Position numbers and translations under genes: made by a program | DNA from: Streptomyces sp. B1I3 | GTDB lineage: Bacteria; Actinomycetota; Actinomycetes; Streptomycetales; Streptomycetaceae | Reading direction: 5' to 3' | NCBI RefSeq assembly: GCF_030816615.1 | Contig: NZ_JAUSYD010000001.1 | Coordinates: forward strand, 2,976,001 to 3,040,000 | DNA length: 64,000 bases | Notes under the pieces: model-generated | Told to the model about the DNA's origin: nothing | Seen by the model: only the letters and a program-made list of their open reading frames with translations | The model's database searches: none | Shown here: piece after piece, positions 17,604-26,523 of the stretch | How positions within the stretch are numbered: position 1 is the stretch's first letter | How the letters are laid out: each line of letters starts with the position of its first letter

Positions 17604-18217
17604 ACACCTCCGCCGAGCGGGTCACCGCGGCAGGAGAGGGAGCACCGGTCGGGGACATCGCCCCGTGACCATTGACCGCTGACGGGTGCTCCGTGTTGTG
17701 CGGGCCCCGGACAGGCGCCCGGCTGAGATGCCTCAGCCGGGCGCTTTCCGTCGTACCCGAACTACCCGCACACCGGCCCGTGCGGCCAGGGGCGTTGGAC
17801 CCAGCCCGGCCTCCTCCAGGTGGCACCACTCGCAGGCTCGCGCTGCCGCGGCGGCCATTGAGCCTTTTCCAACCTCACTTCGCTGCGTGGTGAAGGGCGA
17901 GAACGGCTTTCACGAAGTCGGGGCGACGCAAAGTCAGCGCATCCAGCAGCTATCCACCACGGAAAAGAAATAAGGGTCGACCCCACAGGTCGGGCCCTTA
18001 TTGACCTGCATGTTTGCCAGGTCGGCGGCGTGGACGTCTACGCGAGATCAGGACGGAAACTGATCCGGTAGATGGACAGCCGAGTCCAGGAGCGTCTGAC
18101 AGTGGCCCGAGCCGCCCTCGGCGTGGCACAGGGGATCACCATGGCACACGTCCCTGAACGTGAGCCGGCCCTCCAGCGCCACCCTGCGACTGCTTGACGA
18201 CGACGATGGGGAATCAG
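17604..18217. other. Gene-free stretch with two hairpins
   Basis: It carries the terminator of the glycine-rich gene and a second inverted repeat at 17967-18002 (AATAAGGG paired with CCCTTATT). I see no convincing gene. Confidence 0.5.
17715..17744 (+). terminator. Terminator after glycine-rich gene
   Basis: GCGCCCGGCTGAG pairs perfectly with CTCAGCCGGGCGC across a four-base loop and is followed by TTTCC. It fits a rho-independent terminator for the secreted protein gene. Confidence 0.8.
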
Positions 18218-18748
18218 TCAGGTGGGGCGCCGACGGGGTTCTCGCTCGTCGACGGCAACAGTGAGGCACGCGGCGATCAGCACCACGTTCTTGATGATGT
18301 ACTGACCCTCCAGGGTGGGGGTGGGTACGGTGCCGTTCCACATCTCAGCCGGCAACAAGAACAGGGCCGAGAACACTCCTGTCATGTGAGCGAAGAACGC
18401 CGTCAGTGCTACGCGCAGCAGCCTGCCGGTGATCAGGCCGACGCCGATTGCAGTCTCCAGAAGCGCCAAGAGCAGGCATGACACTGTCGCCGGTAAGAGA
18501 CCGAAGGTCAGAACATCCATGGTTCTGATTGCGATGCTTTCGGCGGGGCTGGCCCCGGGAAAGAATTTCATCAGGCCGAACCAGACGAAGACCAGGCCTA
18601 CGGACACCCGGAGGATGGTCGTACTGTGCGGGCGATAGCGGTCCCGCGCGATGACCAGTGCCACTCGGGCTCGACGGCGCGGTTCGCCACCGCGGCTCAC
18701 CGGCGACGTGCTTCGCCGTCTTTCGTGGGTTCTCACGTTCCTCCTCAT
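18218..18748 (-). CDS. DoxX family membrane protein
   Basis: 176 residues from the ATG at 18748 (an earlier in-frame start at 18829 exists). Four membrane helices with the DoxX pattern: ILRVSVGLVFVWFGLMKFFPG first, then LLLALLETAIGVGLI and LRVALTAFFAHMTGVFSALF. Relatives link to quinone or redox stress, but this one is uncharacterised. A CebR-like palindrome (CGGGAGCGCTCCCG, 18845-18858) lies about 97 bases upstream, which would tie it to the cellulose-related genes next door. Confidence 0.82.
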   Translation of the reverse strand: MRRNVRTHERRRSTSPVSRGGEPRRRARVALVIARDRYRPHSTTILRVSVGLVFVWFGLMKFFPGASPAESIAIRTMDVLTFGLLPATVSCLLLALLETAIGVGLITGRLLRVALTAFFAHMTGVFSALFLLPAEMWNGTVPTPTLEGQYIIKNVVLIAACLTVAVDEREPRRRPT

Positions 18749-18844
18749 GGCTTCGCCGCGAAGGGCCGGGTGTGGAAAGCGCTGGGCCGAGTGGTGCCAC
18801 CAGGTCGCCCTGGGACCTTTCCGCGCCAAACCGGCAGCAGCTTT

Positions 18845-18858
18845 CGGGAGCGCTCCCG
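18845..18858. promoter_or_regulatory. CebR-like operator variant upstream of doxX
   Basis: CGGGAGCGCTCCCG shares the 12-base core GGGAGCGCTCCC of the CebR box; only the outermost pair is changed. It sits between the Cip1-like stop and the DoxX start. Confidence 0.5.
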
Positions 18859-18898
18859 ATCCAGAACGGACACCTTGCCGGCGTACCCGCAGTCCCGT

Positions 18899-19717
18899 TC
18901 AACAGCCGAGCCGAGTGCCGTCCAACGCGATGTCGTCCATCCGCGCGTCATAGGAGGACGGACTCGGACTGCCCTGGTACAACTGCCAGCCAATCTTCAA
19001 CGTGTCGAACCGCGGGAAGACGAAGTCGGTGTCGAGGCCGCCGTGATGATGAGTGGAGACAGCGAGTTCCGGCTTGGCCTCACCGTCGATCCAGAGGGAA
19101 ATCTTGTTGTCGGAGGCGTCCATCCGCCACTCCACGCACTGCCATGTGCCCGCGCGGGCCGGGGCCGACTCGTGCCAGGCCGTCCAGTCACCGGTCGGAC
19201 CACCGTCGGAGCCGGCGCCCCACAGGTTCTCTCCGACTCCCGGTACGTACTGCCCGCCGAGGGGCCGTACGTACCCCGGTCCCTCACCGGTGGCCTCGAC
19301 GATCGTCCAGTGCGCCCAGTCGGGGGCGGTCGGGAAAGCGTCGACGCGCAGACGGACCCGGCCCCAGAAGCTATTGCCGGGCGGCGTGAGGTTGCGGATC
19401 TCCAAGAACGCCCGGCCGTTGCCCTCGGTGCGGATCCGCAGATGCTTGCTGTGGTGGGTGGCGTCCCGCTCGATGGTCAGCGTGCCGTTCGCGGCGTCGG
19501 TGGTCCAGCCACGGCCGTGAGCTTCTCCCGGCCGCAGGCCGGCGAAGTCCTCGCAAAACATCAGAGCGCGGGCGACACAGGTACGCGCTTCGGACTCACC
19601 GGCACGGTCGCCCGGACCGGAACCGGAACCGGAACCGGAACCCCAAGATGCGGGCGCAACCGCAGTCGTCGCCGACAGCATGGCCACGAGAGCGGCGAAC
19701 AGGACGGTTTTCTTCAT
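18899..19717 (-). CDS. Secreted Cip1-like polysaccharide-active protein
   Basis: 272 residues with a Sec signal peptide (MKKTVLFAALVAMLSATTAV) and a Gly-Ser linker GSGSGSGSGPG. The core from residue 45 (CVARALMFCEDFAGLRPGEAHG) to the terminal Cys resembles the beta-jelly-roll of Trichoderma Cip1 and related polysaccharide lyase-like proteins, with conserved blocks FWGRVRLRVDAF, WHESAPARAGTWQCVEWRMD and LWIDGEAKPEL. A perfect CebR box lies 103 bases upstream of the ATG, supporting cellulose-linked induction. Lyase activity is unproven. Confidence 0.75.
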   Translation of the reverse strand: MKKTVLFAALVAMLSATTAVAPASWGSGSGSGSGPGDRAGESEARTCVARALMFCEDFAGLRPGEAHGRGWTTDAANGTLTIERDATHHSKHLRIRTEGNGRAFLEIRNLTPPGNSFWGRVRLRVDAFPTAPDWAHWTIVEATGEGPGYVRPLGGQYVPGVGENLWGAGSDGGPTGDWTAWHESAPARAGTWQCVEWRMDASDNKISLWIDGEAKPELAVSTHHHGGLDTDFVFPRFDTLKIGWQLYQGSPSPSSYDARMDDIALDGTRLGC

Positions 19718-19819
19718 GTGTGCGGCCTCCAGTTCCGGTGCCGATGGGTAGGCGGCGCGAGGGCAGGGTTAGTCGAAACGGCTGAGGCGCATCAGCCCGC
19801 CACAGTCCTGCCGGAAAGA

Positions 19820-19833
19820 TGGGAGCGCTCCCA
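19820..19833. promoter_or_regulatory. CebR box upstream of Cip1-like gene
   Basis: TGGGAGCGCTCCCA is the exact 14-base palindrome known as the binding site of the cellobiose-responsive LacI-family repressor CebR in Streptomyces. Confidence 0.85.
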
Positions 19834-20148
19834 CTCCTTGTCCCGAGGAGGACTGTAGGGACGCTTCGAGGCAGAGGCAAGACGTGCGACGGAACAACTC
19901 CCTTGATCCGGAAGCGAGTCGGCGCCACCTGCGGAACATAGGAACTCGGGCGCCCAGCGCCGCTCCGCCACGGCGCGAGAATCAGCAAAGCAATTTCGAG
20001 TCACGGCGGATGGAAACAGCCTCGCACCCCCGCCGTCTGAGGCGTTCACAGTTGACGCGGCTCGGGTGGCGCGTCGCCGACGGCGATGGCTCGGCGCCTG
20101 CGGCGCCGTTCACGCCGCGGGCCAGGGCCTTCGGGCGTGGAGGCGCAC

Positions 20149-20913
20149 TTACGGGAGGATGATGTTGCGGCCGGGCCCGCCTTCGAGGGCGTCCTTTCCG
20201 GCGCCACCGCAGACGAGGTCGTCGCCGCCTTCGCCGTCCAGTGTGTCGTTGCCGGGGCCGCCGAGGAGGATGTCGCGGCCGTCCCCGCCCATGGCGCGGT
20301 CGTCGCCGGGGCCGGCGTGCACGGTGTCGTCACCGCCGTATCCCTCGATCATGTCGTCGCCCCGGCCGCCCCACATCTGCTGGTTGCTGCTGTCACCCAT
20401 CAGGTGGTCCATGCCGTCGCCGCCGTGCAGGGCGGCGGGTCCCATAACCATGTCGTTCCCCGCGCCGCCCAGCACCGTGCGTGCGGTGTGGGCGTGCAGT
20501 TCGTCGTCGCCGGGGCCGCCGCTGACGGTGCCGATCCCGGGGGCGAAGGCGGCGATCGTGTCGTTGCCGTCACCGAGGAAGACGTCGATCCTGTCGAGCC
20601 GGGGGCTGTCGGCGGGCAGTTCGCAGACGAGGGAGGTGGTGTCCTCGGCTCTGGAGTACGCACAGTGGTCGCCCGGTTCGAGCGGGACCACGTCGCTGAA
20701 GCCGATCCGCCGGATCCCGTCGCTGGTGTACATGGGGAATATGTTGAGGTTGTCGGTCTGCCCTGCGGCGGCGGTGAAGACGATCGACTGAGTTGCCCAA
20801 TCGGCTCCGACGTGGGCCTTCGCCTCGGTGGCGGCGGCTGCCGGGCCGACGGGGAGGCCGACGGTGAACAGGGTCACGGCGATTGCGCTGACGGCGGCTC
20901 GGCTTCGGTTCAT
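20149..20913 (-). CDS. Secreted RTX-type calcium-binding repeat protein
   Basis: 254 residues. A Sec signal peptide ends around AAAATEA (residue 28). From residue 110 to the end there are about ten glycine/aspartate-rich nonapeptides of the GGxGxDxLx type (FLGDGNDTI, GGPGDDELH, GGAGNDMVM, GGPGNDTLD, GEGGDDLVC), which fold into a calcium-binding parallel beta-roll. There is no catalytic domain and no type I secretion gene nearby. It is divergent from the LPMO gene and could be a surface or adhesion protein. Confidence 0.85.
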   Translation of the reverse strand: MNRSRAAVSAIAVTLFTVGLPVGPAAAATEAKAHVGADWATQSIVFTAAAGQTDNLNIFPMYTSDGIRRIGFSDVVPLEPGDHCAYSRAEDTTSLVCELPADSPRLDRIDVFLGDGNDTIAAFAPGIGTVSGGPGDDELHAHTARTVLGGAGNDMVMGPAALHGGDGMDHLMGDSSNQQMWGGRGDDMIEGYGGDDTVHAGPGDDRAMGGDGRDILLGGPGNDTLDGEGGDDLVCGGAGKDALEGGPGRNIILP

Positions 20914-21219
20914 GAAACCTCATCTCGGTGGAGTGATGGTGGACCGGCCTGCTTGGAGTTGTGCTACCGGGGAGCGCGCGGATCCGCTCGTGAAGGCAGG
21001 CAGTCTCCCCTGCTGGTCGGGATCTACAAGACCGCGAATTGACGCGGCGACATGGTAAGCAATTGTCCCTCCGGATGCGATGGTTGCGCTTCTTCTTCCT
21101 CGTTTTCCGGTCTCGGGAACGGTTCTGACTCCCGGCTCAGGGCAGATTCCCTGCTCACCGCCCACCCCTGTGATCAACTCCGTTCGCTTCATTGACATTT
21201 CACTCAGAAGACCTACCGT

Positions 21220-21233
21220 TGGGAGCGCTCCCA
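21220..21233. promoter_or_regulatory. CebR box upstream of LPMO gene
   Basis: A perfect TGGGAGCGCTCCCA palindrome ends 33 bases before the LPMO ATG, placed to block transcription. Confidence 0.88.
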
Positions 21234-21266
21234 TAAAAGCCTCGCAATTGGAAGGAGCTCCCCCCT

Positions 21267-21941
21267 ATGCGTACACAGAGTCCGTTAACCGGGCGTTCGC
21301 GGTGGTCCCTCCGCCGACCTCTCCAGGCGCTCGTCATGCTGTTCGCCGTAATTGCCGGCGCACTGACCTGGTCGGCCCCCGCCCAGGCTCACGGCACCGT
21401 CGTCGACCCCGCCACCCGCGCGTACCAGTGCTGGAAGACGTGGGGCAGCAACCACACAAACCCGGCCATGCAGACCCAAGACCCCATGTGTTGGCAGGCC
21501 TGGCAGGCCAACCCCGACACCATGTGGAACTGGATGAGCGCGCTCCGCGAAGGCCTCGGTGGCCAGTTCCAGGCGCGGACCCCCGACGGGACGCTCTGCA
21601 GCAACAACCTTTCGAGGAACGCCAGCCTGAACAAGCCCGGGGCGTGGAAGACCACCAGTGTGGGCAACAACTTCTCGGTCCACCTGTACGACCAGGCGTC
21701 CCACGGTGCCGACTACTTCAAGGTCTACGTGAGCAAGCAGGGCTTCGACCCCAAGACCCAGACCCTGGGCTGGGGCAACCTCGACTTCATCACGCAGACC
21801 GGACGCTTCGCCCCGGCGCAGGACATCACGTTCCCCGTCCAGACCTCCGGCTACACCGGACACCACATCATGTATGTGATCTGGCAGGCCTCGCACCTCG
21901 ACCAGACCTACATGTGGTGCAGCGACGTGAGCTTCGGCTGA
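21267..21941 (+). CDS. Lytic polysaccharide monooxygenase, AA10 family
   Basis: 224 residues. The signal peptide ends in APAQA so that the mature protein begins HGTVVDPATR, which places the N-terminal His of the copper His-brace correctly. The second His is probably in QASHGADYFKVY, and the C-terminal block HHIMYVIWQASHLDQTYMWCSDVSF is typical of AA10. There is no carbohydrate-binding module. The chain resembles small chitin/cellulose-active enzymes; the CebR box points to cellulose. AAGGAG precedes the ATG and a strong terminator follows at 22012-22053. Confidence 0.93.
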   Translation: MRTQSPLTGRSRWSLRRPLQALVMLFAVIAGALTWSAPAQAHGTVVDPATRAYQCWKTWGSNHTNPAMQTQDPMCWQAWQANPDTMWNWMSALREGLGGQFQARTPDGTLCSNNLSRNASLNKPGAWKTTSVGNNFSVHLYDQASHGADYFKVYVSKQGFDPKTQTLGWGNLDFITQTGRFAPAQDITFPVQTSGYTGHHIMYVIWQASHLDQTYMWCSDVSFG

Positions 21942-22011
21942 GCCGGGTAGCGCCGCACACGGCACCGGCTTCGGCCGGGCACCGGTAATCCGCCACCCGG
22001 CCGACCGAGCT

Positions 22012-22053
22012 CCGTCGGGGCAGGGGACCCATTCGGTCACCCTGCCCCGACGG
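22012..22053 (+). terminator. Terminator after LPMO gene
   Basis: CCGTCGGGGCAGGG pairs with CCCTGCCCCGACGG around a 14-base loop, with TTCC shortly after. Confidence 0.75.
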
Positions 22054-22239
22054 GGCTTCCTGCGCTCCTACTGACTTCGGCTTGTCAGGGTGCGGATGGT
22101 GTGTCGAGGGTCAGGCTGGTGCCGGCTATGAAGCCGGCAAGGGTGTGGGGCCGGTATTGCAGGCGGTTGCGGACGTGAGGTGCCCCCGTGTGAGGTGCCC
22201 CCGGAGGCATGGACACTCCGGTAATGGATCTTGCAGATC

Positions 22240-22780
22240 CCAGGACCGGTGTCCTGGTGGGACGGAAGTCTCTGTATCCGGTGGGCTTCAGGGATGATGC
22301 CGTTCGTTGTACCGCGCGGCGGGCGGGAAGCGTACGTGTGCGGCAGACGGAGGTCGGGGTGACCGGCGAGACGCTGCGCAACTGGGCGCACCGGGCTGAC
22401 GAGTGCGCGGCCGGTGGACACGACCGCGGTCATGGCCGGAGAGAGCGGGGATGCGGGACTGGCCCGGCTGCGGGCGGAGAGCGGCCGGCTGCGCAAGGCG
22501 GAGAAGGAGTGGGAGCTCGAACGGGAGATCCTGCGCCGGGCGGCCGCCCGTTTCGCGAAGGAGACGAAGTGAGGACCCACCGCCGGGACGTCCTCTCCGC
22601 CCACGCCGAGGCCTTCGGCGTCCAGCGGGCGTGCCGGGACCTTCGGGTCTCGCGGGCGGGCTTCCATAGGTGGATCGCGGCCTGGACTCGGCGGACGCCG
22701 TAAGCACCCTTGTGCTCGGCATGGACCTCGCGGATCTCCGTGACCACAGTGTCCTCGGCCGCCTGCCGCCCGGCGCGAGC
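22240..22780. mobile_element. Scrambled IS3-family remnants
   Basis: On the plus strand, an OrfA-like fragment is visible in two frames (ETLRNWAHRAD, then LARLRAESGRLRKAEKEWE and EREILRRAAARFAKETK to a TGA at 22570-22572), followed by an OrfB start (AHAEAFGVQRACRDLRVSRAGFHRW). On the minus strand at about 22678-22775 a further OrfB piece (AAEDTVVTEIREVHAEHKG and AYGVRRVQAAI) reads in the opposite direction. In an intact element these OrfB pieces are consecutive and co-directional, so part of the element has been inverted. No functional transposase remains. Confidence 0.75.
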
Positions 22781-23280
22781 GCTCACGCCGGGACTGGTCG
22801 GCCCCCGGGCCCGCAATCTCGGCTCCCTGCACGCCGACATCTGGCGCGGCTCGGCGACCGAACTCGCCTGCGGCACGCTCCTCGTCCACCCCGTCGGAGG
22901 CTGGTGGAAGGCGAACAGGCGCAACGACCGCATCGGCCTGCCCGTCAGCTACGCCCTCCTGATCTCCCTGTGCACACCAGAGGTCTCCACCGATCGGCAT
23001 ACGCCCATCGCCAACCAGCTCGGCGTGTCGATCAGCCCGTCGAGGAAGCCCCGGGTGCTCTCGCGTGCGCCGGCGACGGACGTCGCGGAGTGGAGGGGGG
23101 AGACGTTGACGCTCATCGTGTCCATCAAATCCCCCTGGTCTCCGGATCGTCAATGCCCGGTCCGGTGCGTCCGGGGCTTGTGCCCCGGCTGCGGCCCGTC
23201 AGCCCGGCCACCCCCAGCCTCCATCACTGTTCGAGGTCGATTACCTCGCCGTCGAACATGGAGAAATCTATGTCAGCTGG
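22781..23280. other. Degenerate accessory DNA, no clear gene
   Basis: About 500 bases with open frames on both strands but no recognisable product; likely debris from the same mobile element or another insertion. Confidence 0.4.
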
Positions 23281-23949
23281 AGTAGACATTGGCCAGTGTC
23301 GTGGTTATGGTTTCTCTCGTAACCGAGATCAACACGGCTCGGCAGGGACGAACTGCCGGGCAGTAGGACCGCAGTTGTAGTTCGCAGGACGGTTCGGTGG
23401 TGGAGTTCCGAAGCCAGGGTTGTTGCAGGACGGCGACGGGACTGACGACCGGACCGGATGGCCCGCAGTGATCAGGGGCCGTCGTGAGCAGTACCGCAGT
23501 TCGGTAGGTGCAGTTCGCAGTACCCAGCAGTGAAGTCAGTGAGCAGCACCTCGGTGAAGGCGTCGGCTGCGGGCGCGCGCACCGGGAGGTTCGGCAGTGG
23601 GGTTCCAAGCCAGAGCAGACGCAGGACGGGCGACGGGGCTGGCTGCCGAAGAGTGGCGCTGTCGCAGGCCACAGAGCAGTTCGCATCACCAGCAGTAGTA
23701 AGTGGTTGATCCCAGAGGGAAGAACGGAGGAGCCAGGCGCCATCAGGATCGCCCGGGCGGAAGTGTTGAGCCCGGGTACCGCAGGACATCGATAGTGAGG
23801 TGGTCTCCGGTCGAGCAACCGCGATCCCCGCAACTCCGACAGCATCTTCTTGGTCGGGTCTGCGGAAACAGAAGGCCGGCGCAGTATCAGGGCCGGCAGA
23901 TGGTGTAGCAGTTCCTTCGGGGCCCTGGTGCCATTGGCGCCAGGGCCCC
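23281..23949 (+). ncRNA. Candidate structured RNA or decayed region with internal repeats
   Basis: This stretch has no convincing gene and ends in a strong hairpin at 23919-23949. It contains a diverged internal duplication: about 58 bases at 23391-23447 (starting GGTTCGGTGGTGGAGTTCC) recur at 23588-23645 (starting GGTTCGGCAGTGGGGTTCC). The motif GCAGTTC or GTTCGCA recurs several times (near 23371, 23496, 23510, 23676, 23908). Repeated short motifs plus a terminator suggest a transcribed RNA; decayed coding DNA is the alternative. Confidence 0.3.
23919..23949 (+). terminator. Strong hairpin terminator
   Basis: GGGGCCCTGGTGCC pairs with GGCGCCAGGGCCCC (one wobble) around ATT, followed by TCC. 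It has no obvious coding gene in front of it. Confidence 0.65.
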
Positions 23950-24275
23950 TCCGACGTGTTCCACCTAGAGGTGCGATGACAGCAGGCGACTCGTTCGGCC
24001 GCCTGACGACGAATGCCCCGCCTACACCATGGGCCGGGCCGCCGATCGGTGGTGCTCCTCTGGGCTCAGCCCCAGGCTTTCACCAGCGCGCGCAACGGGT
24101 GGCGCCTGTCCGCGGTGGAGAGTCGATGCGGCGGACCAGGGAACGGCGGGTCCTGTCCGCCCCTGCCGTCCGGGGAATGGGTTCACCGCGCACCTCGCAT
24201 GAACAGGCGACCGGTTGACGGAGGACGCCCTTCGCCCCCTCACGGCGATGAAGTGGCCCCGGCGCGGTCGCTGTT
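23950..24275. other. Gene-free stretch
   Basis: 326 bases downstream of the phosphatase stop on one side and the hairpin on the other. I see nothing in it. Confidence 0.5.
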
Positions 24276-25475
24276 TCACCCTGCCGAGGCGCGCGGGCCG
24301 TGCCATTCGCAGAACAGGACGGTGCCGTCGTCCTCCAGTCGTCCCTGGTGGTAGTCCATGACGGCGTGCATGAGGCGGCGCAGGGTCTCGTCGAGGGGGA
24401 GGCCGTCGGCTTGGTGGCGGATGATGAAGTCGGTGAAGCGTTCTACGCCGAACTCCCGGCCGTCGGTGTCGCGGGCTTCGGTGATGCCGTCGGTGAACAG
24501 CAGCAGCCGGTCACCGGGCTCCAGCTGTTCGGTGCTCTGCTGGATCGGCAGGTTGAAGCCGCTGCCCATCGGCCCGGCGGGCGGGCAGTGCAGCGTGCTG
24601 GCCCACCGCCCGCCGCGGATCAGAACCGGCAGCGGGTGACCGCGGTTGACCCAGCTGAATTTTCCGGTGTCCAGCTCGAGGTCGGCGAGGATGCCGGTGG
24701 CGTAGCGGCTGTGTCCGAACTGCTCGATGAGGGTGTCCTCGATGGCCGCGCTGGCGTCGGGGATGGTGGCGCCGGCGCGGCGGTGGCTGCGGCAGGTGGC
24801 CATGGCGAGGGCGGCGGTCAGGCCGGCGGAGGTGTCGTGGCCCATGGCGTCGAAGACCGCCAGGTGCAGGACATCCTCGGCCACCGCGTACTCGTAGGCG
24901 TCCCCGGCCACCTCGTAGGCGGGTTCCATGAAGGCGCTGACGGTGACCCGCCGGTCGGAGAACGTCCGCGGCGGCATCATGCTCCACTGCAGTTCCGCCG
25001 GTATCCCCATCGGCCGGACGCGGGTCAGCCGGGCGTGGGAGTCGCTGTTGGCCCGCTTGGAGGTCAGCAGCAGCCCGGCCATCGACGCCAGCGCCCCCAT
25101 GACCTCCTCATCGGGCCGACCCCCGTCCCCCTCGGCGGGCTCGACGTGCAGGACCCCCAAGCGTTCAGCACCGTCCCGTACCGGCACCCAGCACGCCCCG
25201 CCACGGGCCGGCGCCGTGATCTCAGCCGTCTGGTAGGTGCGACCGGGCAGCGTGCCCTCGATCGGGTACTCCTCGCCGCCCTTCCCGGCGCTCAGGCCGA
25301 GGCCGGTGACCTCACGCAGGACCTCCTCCTGAAGATCGGCCACGAACAGCCGCGCCCCGCCCGCACCGGCCTCCCTCGCAGCGTTGTCGAGCAGGCGGGG
25401 CAACTGCTCGAACGGCGCCCTGTGACTGGCGGCCAGCAAGCTGGTCAGCGCTCGCGCCAAGCCCTGCGCCGTCAC
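24276..25475 (-). CDS. PP2C/SpoIIE-type serine phosphatase with GAF-like sensor
   Basis: 399 residues from the GTG at 25475, which follows GAGGAC; an ATG at 25538 would add 21 residues of poor coding character. Residues 1-150 look like a GAF domain (LPRLLDNAAREAGAGGARLFVADLQ, read in parts). The rest is a PPM phosphatase with metal-binding Asp in VAGDAYEYAV, AVFDAMGHDTSAG and LLLFTDGITEARD. The canonical GDWYD motif appears as GDAYE. It lacks an anti-sigma kinase domain. Such proteins usually dephosphorylate anti-sigma-factor antagonists. Confidence 0.87.
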   Translation of the reverse strand: MTAQGLARALTSLLAASHRAPFEQLPRLLDNAAREAGAGGARLFVADLQEEVLREVTGLGLSAGKGGEEYPIEGTLPGRTYQTAEITAPARGGACWVPVRDGAERLGVLHVEPAEGDGGRPDEEVMGALASMAGLLLTSKRANSDSHARLTRVRPMGIPAELQWSMMPPRTFSDRRVTVSAFMEPAYEVAGDAYEYAVAEDVLHLAVFDAMGHDTSAGLTAALAMATCRSHRRAGATIPDASAAIEDTLIEQFGHSRYATGILADLELDTGKFSWVNRGHPLPVLIRGGRWASTLHCPPAGPMGSGFNLPIQQSTEQLEPGDRLLLFTDGITEARDTDGREFGVERFTDFIIRHQADGLPLDETLRRLMHAVMDYHQGRLEDDGTVLFCEWHGPRASAG

Positions 25476-25538
25476 GCCCGTCCTCGCAGCCCAGGCCCCG
25501 GCCCGCCGCCGACATATCCCTCTTCTGTCATGATCCAT

Positions 25539-26523
25539 CCCTGCCAGCGCACGACCACACAGGCCCGCGAATCAACACACGCATGCGCCACCGGGAACCA
25601 CAGGACCCAAGCCCGAAGAAACAACACCGGCACGCCCGCCCCGGGCCCCTCGGCGAGGGGCCCGCCAGGACAGCGATCCCCGCAAGTCTGCCACCCCGCG
25701 GGCAGGGGACGCGTACGAAGTGCCGGGCCGACTGCCCGCATCGACACCGGCCTCGGCCCGCAACGGGTGGCGCCCTCCCCGGCCAGGGCTTCGGCACCAT
25801 CCTGCGCACTGCCTCCGCCGGGCTTGTCCTGGGCACTGTCCTGGCGCCGGCGGCTCCACGCCGGCAGAACCTCGAGTAATCAAACCGTTGGCGAATACAA
25901 GGCCGCTCGCTGCTGGAAGTTCCCGTCTGATCCGAGCGGAGTTCGAACCGCCCCAGCGCATGGCCCGCACATCTCTGAATGCATGAGACGGCCGAGGCAG
26001 GGTGGTCAGGAACTCATCATTCTCGAGTTCGGGGCCGCCATCAAGGGTTGAGGGGACAGCTGATGGGGCCGGAACAAACTTGTCCCGGCCCCAAAAGTCA
26101 CTTGCGCTTTCGCACTGAACTCACTCACGTCGGCGAGGTGGTGGAATTCATAGACTGAAGCGGAATCCGTAGCGCAGAGCTCCCACCTGCGGAAAAGCGG
26201 GTTTATAGGGGGCCATCCCAGCACCATGGAGGACAGGCGCCCTCGTACACCTACGCAGCTCGGGCGCTGCCGCTCGAGCTCGCCTCCTCTGCCTGCTGGG
26301 ACGTCGCGTCTGGGGATTCAGGCCGCATGGCGCGCTGCGCCAGCATCAGCGTTCCAGGACAGGGAGGTGATCGATCTTCGAGTCACTGTGCGTCCTTCGC
26401 GGCGCAGGTCCAGGCGGCGTCACGTAGCAGACGCAGCCCGTTGAGGCCGGCGGTTCACCTTGCCGACGACCGACATCCCCCTGTGGTTTCAGTCTTGCCG
26501 CGAAAGTGTCCGGAGCGGGAGGG
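25539..26523. other. Gene-free stretch of about 1 kb
   Basis: Frames are open by chance on several strands, but none shows Streptomyces codon bias with a recognisable product. The only clear element is a hairpin at 26066-26093. The part from 25,880 to 26,230 has a lower GC content, which suggests imported or decayed DNA. Confidence 0.5.
26066..26093. terminator. Hairpin GGGGCCGG/CCGGCCCC
   Basis: GGGGCCGG pairs with CCGGCCCC across a loop of about 12 bases and is followed by AAAAG on the plus strand. It may end a transcript that I cannot identify. Confidence 0.5.

Noticed and set aside
23508..23908. Two overlapping short ORFs inside the repeat-bearing stretch
   Set aside because: They switch frames, lack Streptomyces third-position bias and have no family resemblance; a non-coding reading seems better, though not proven.
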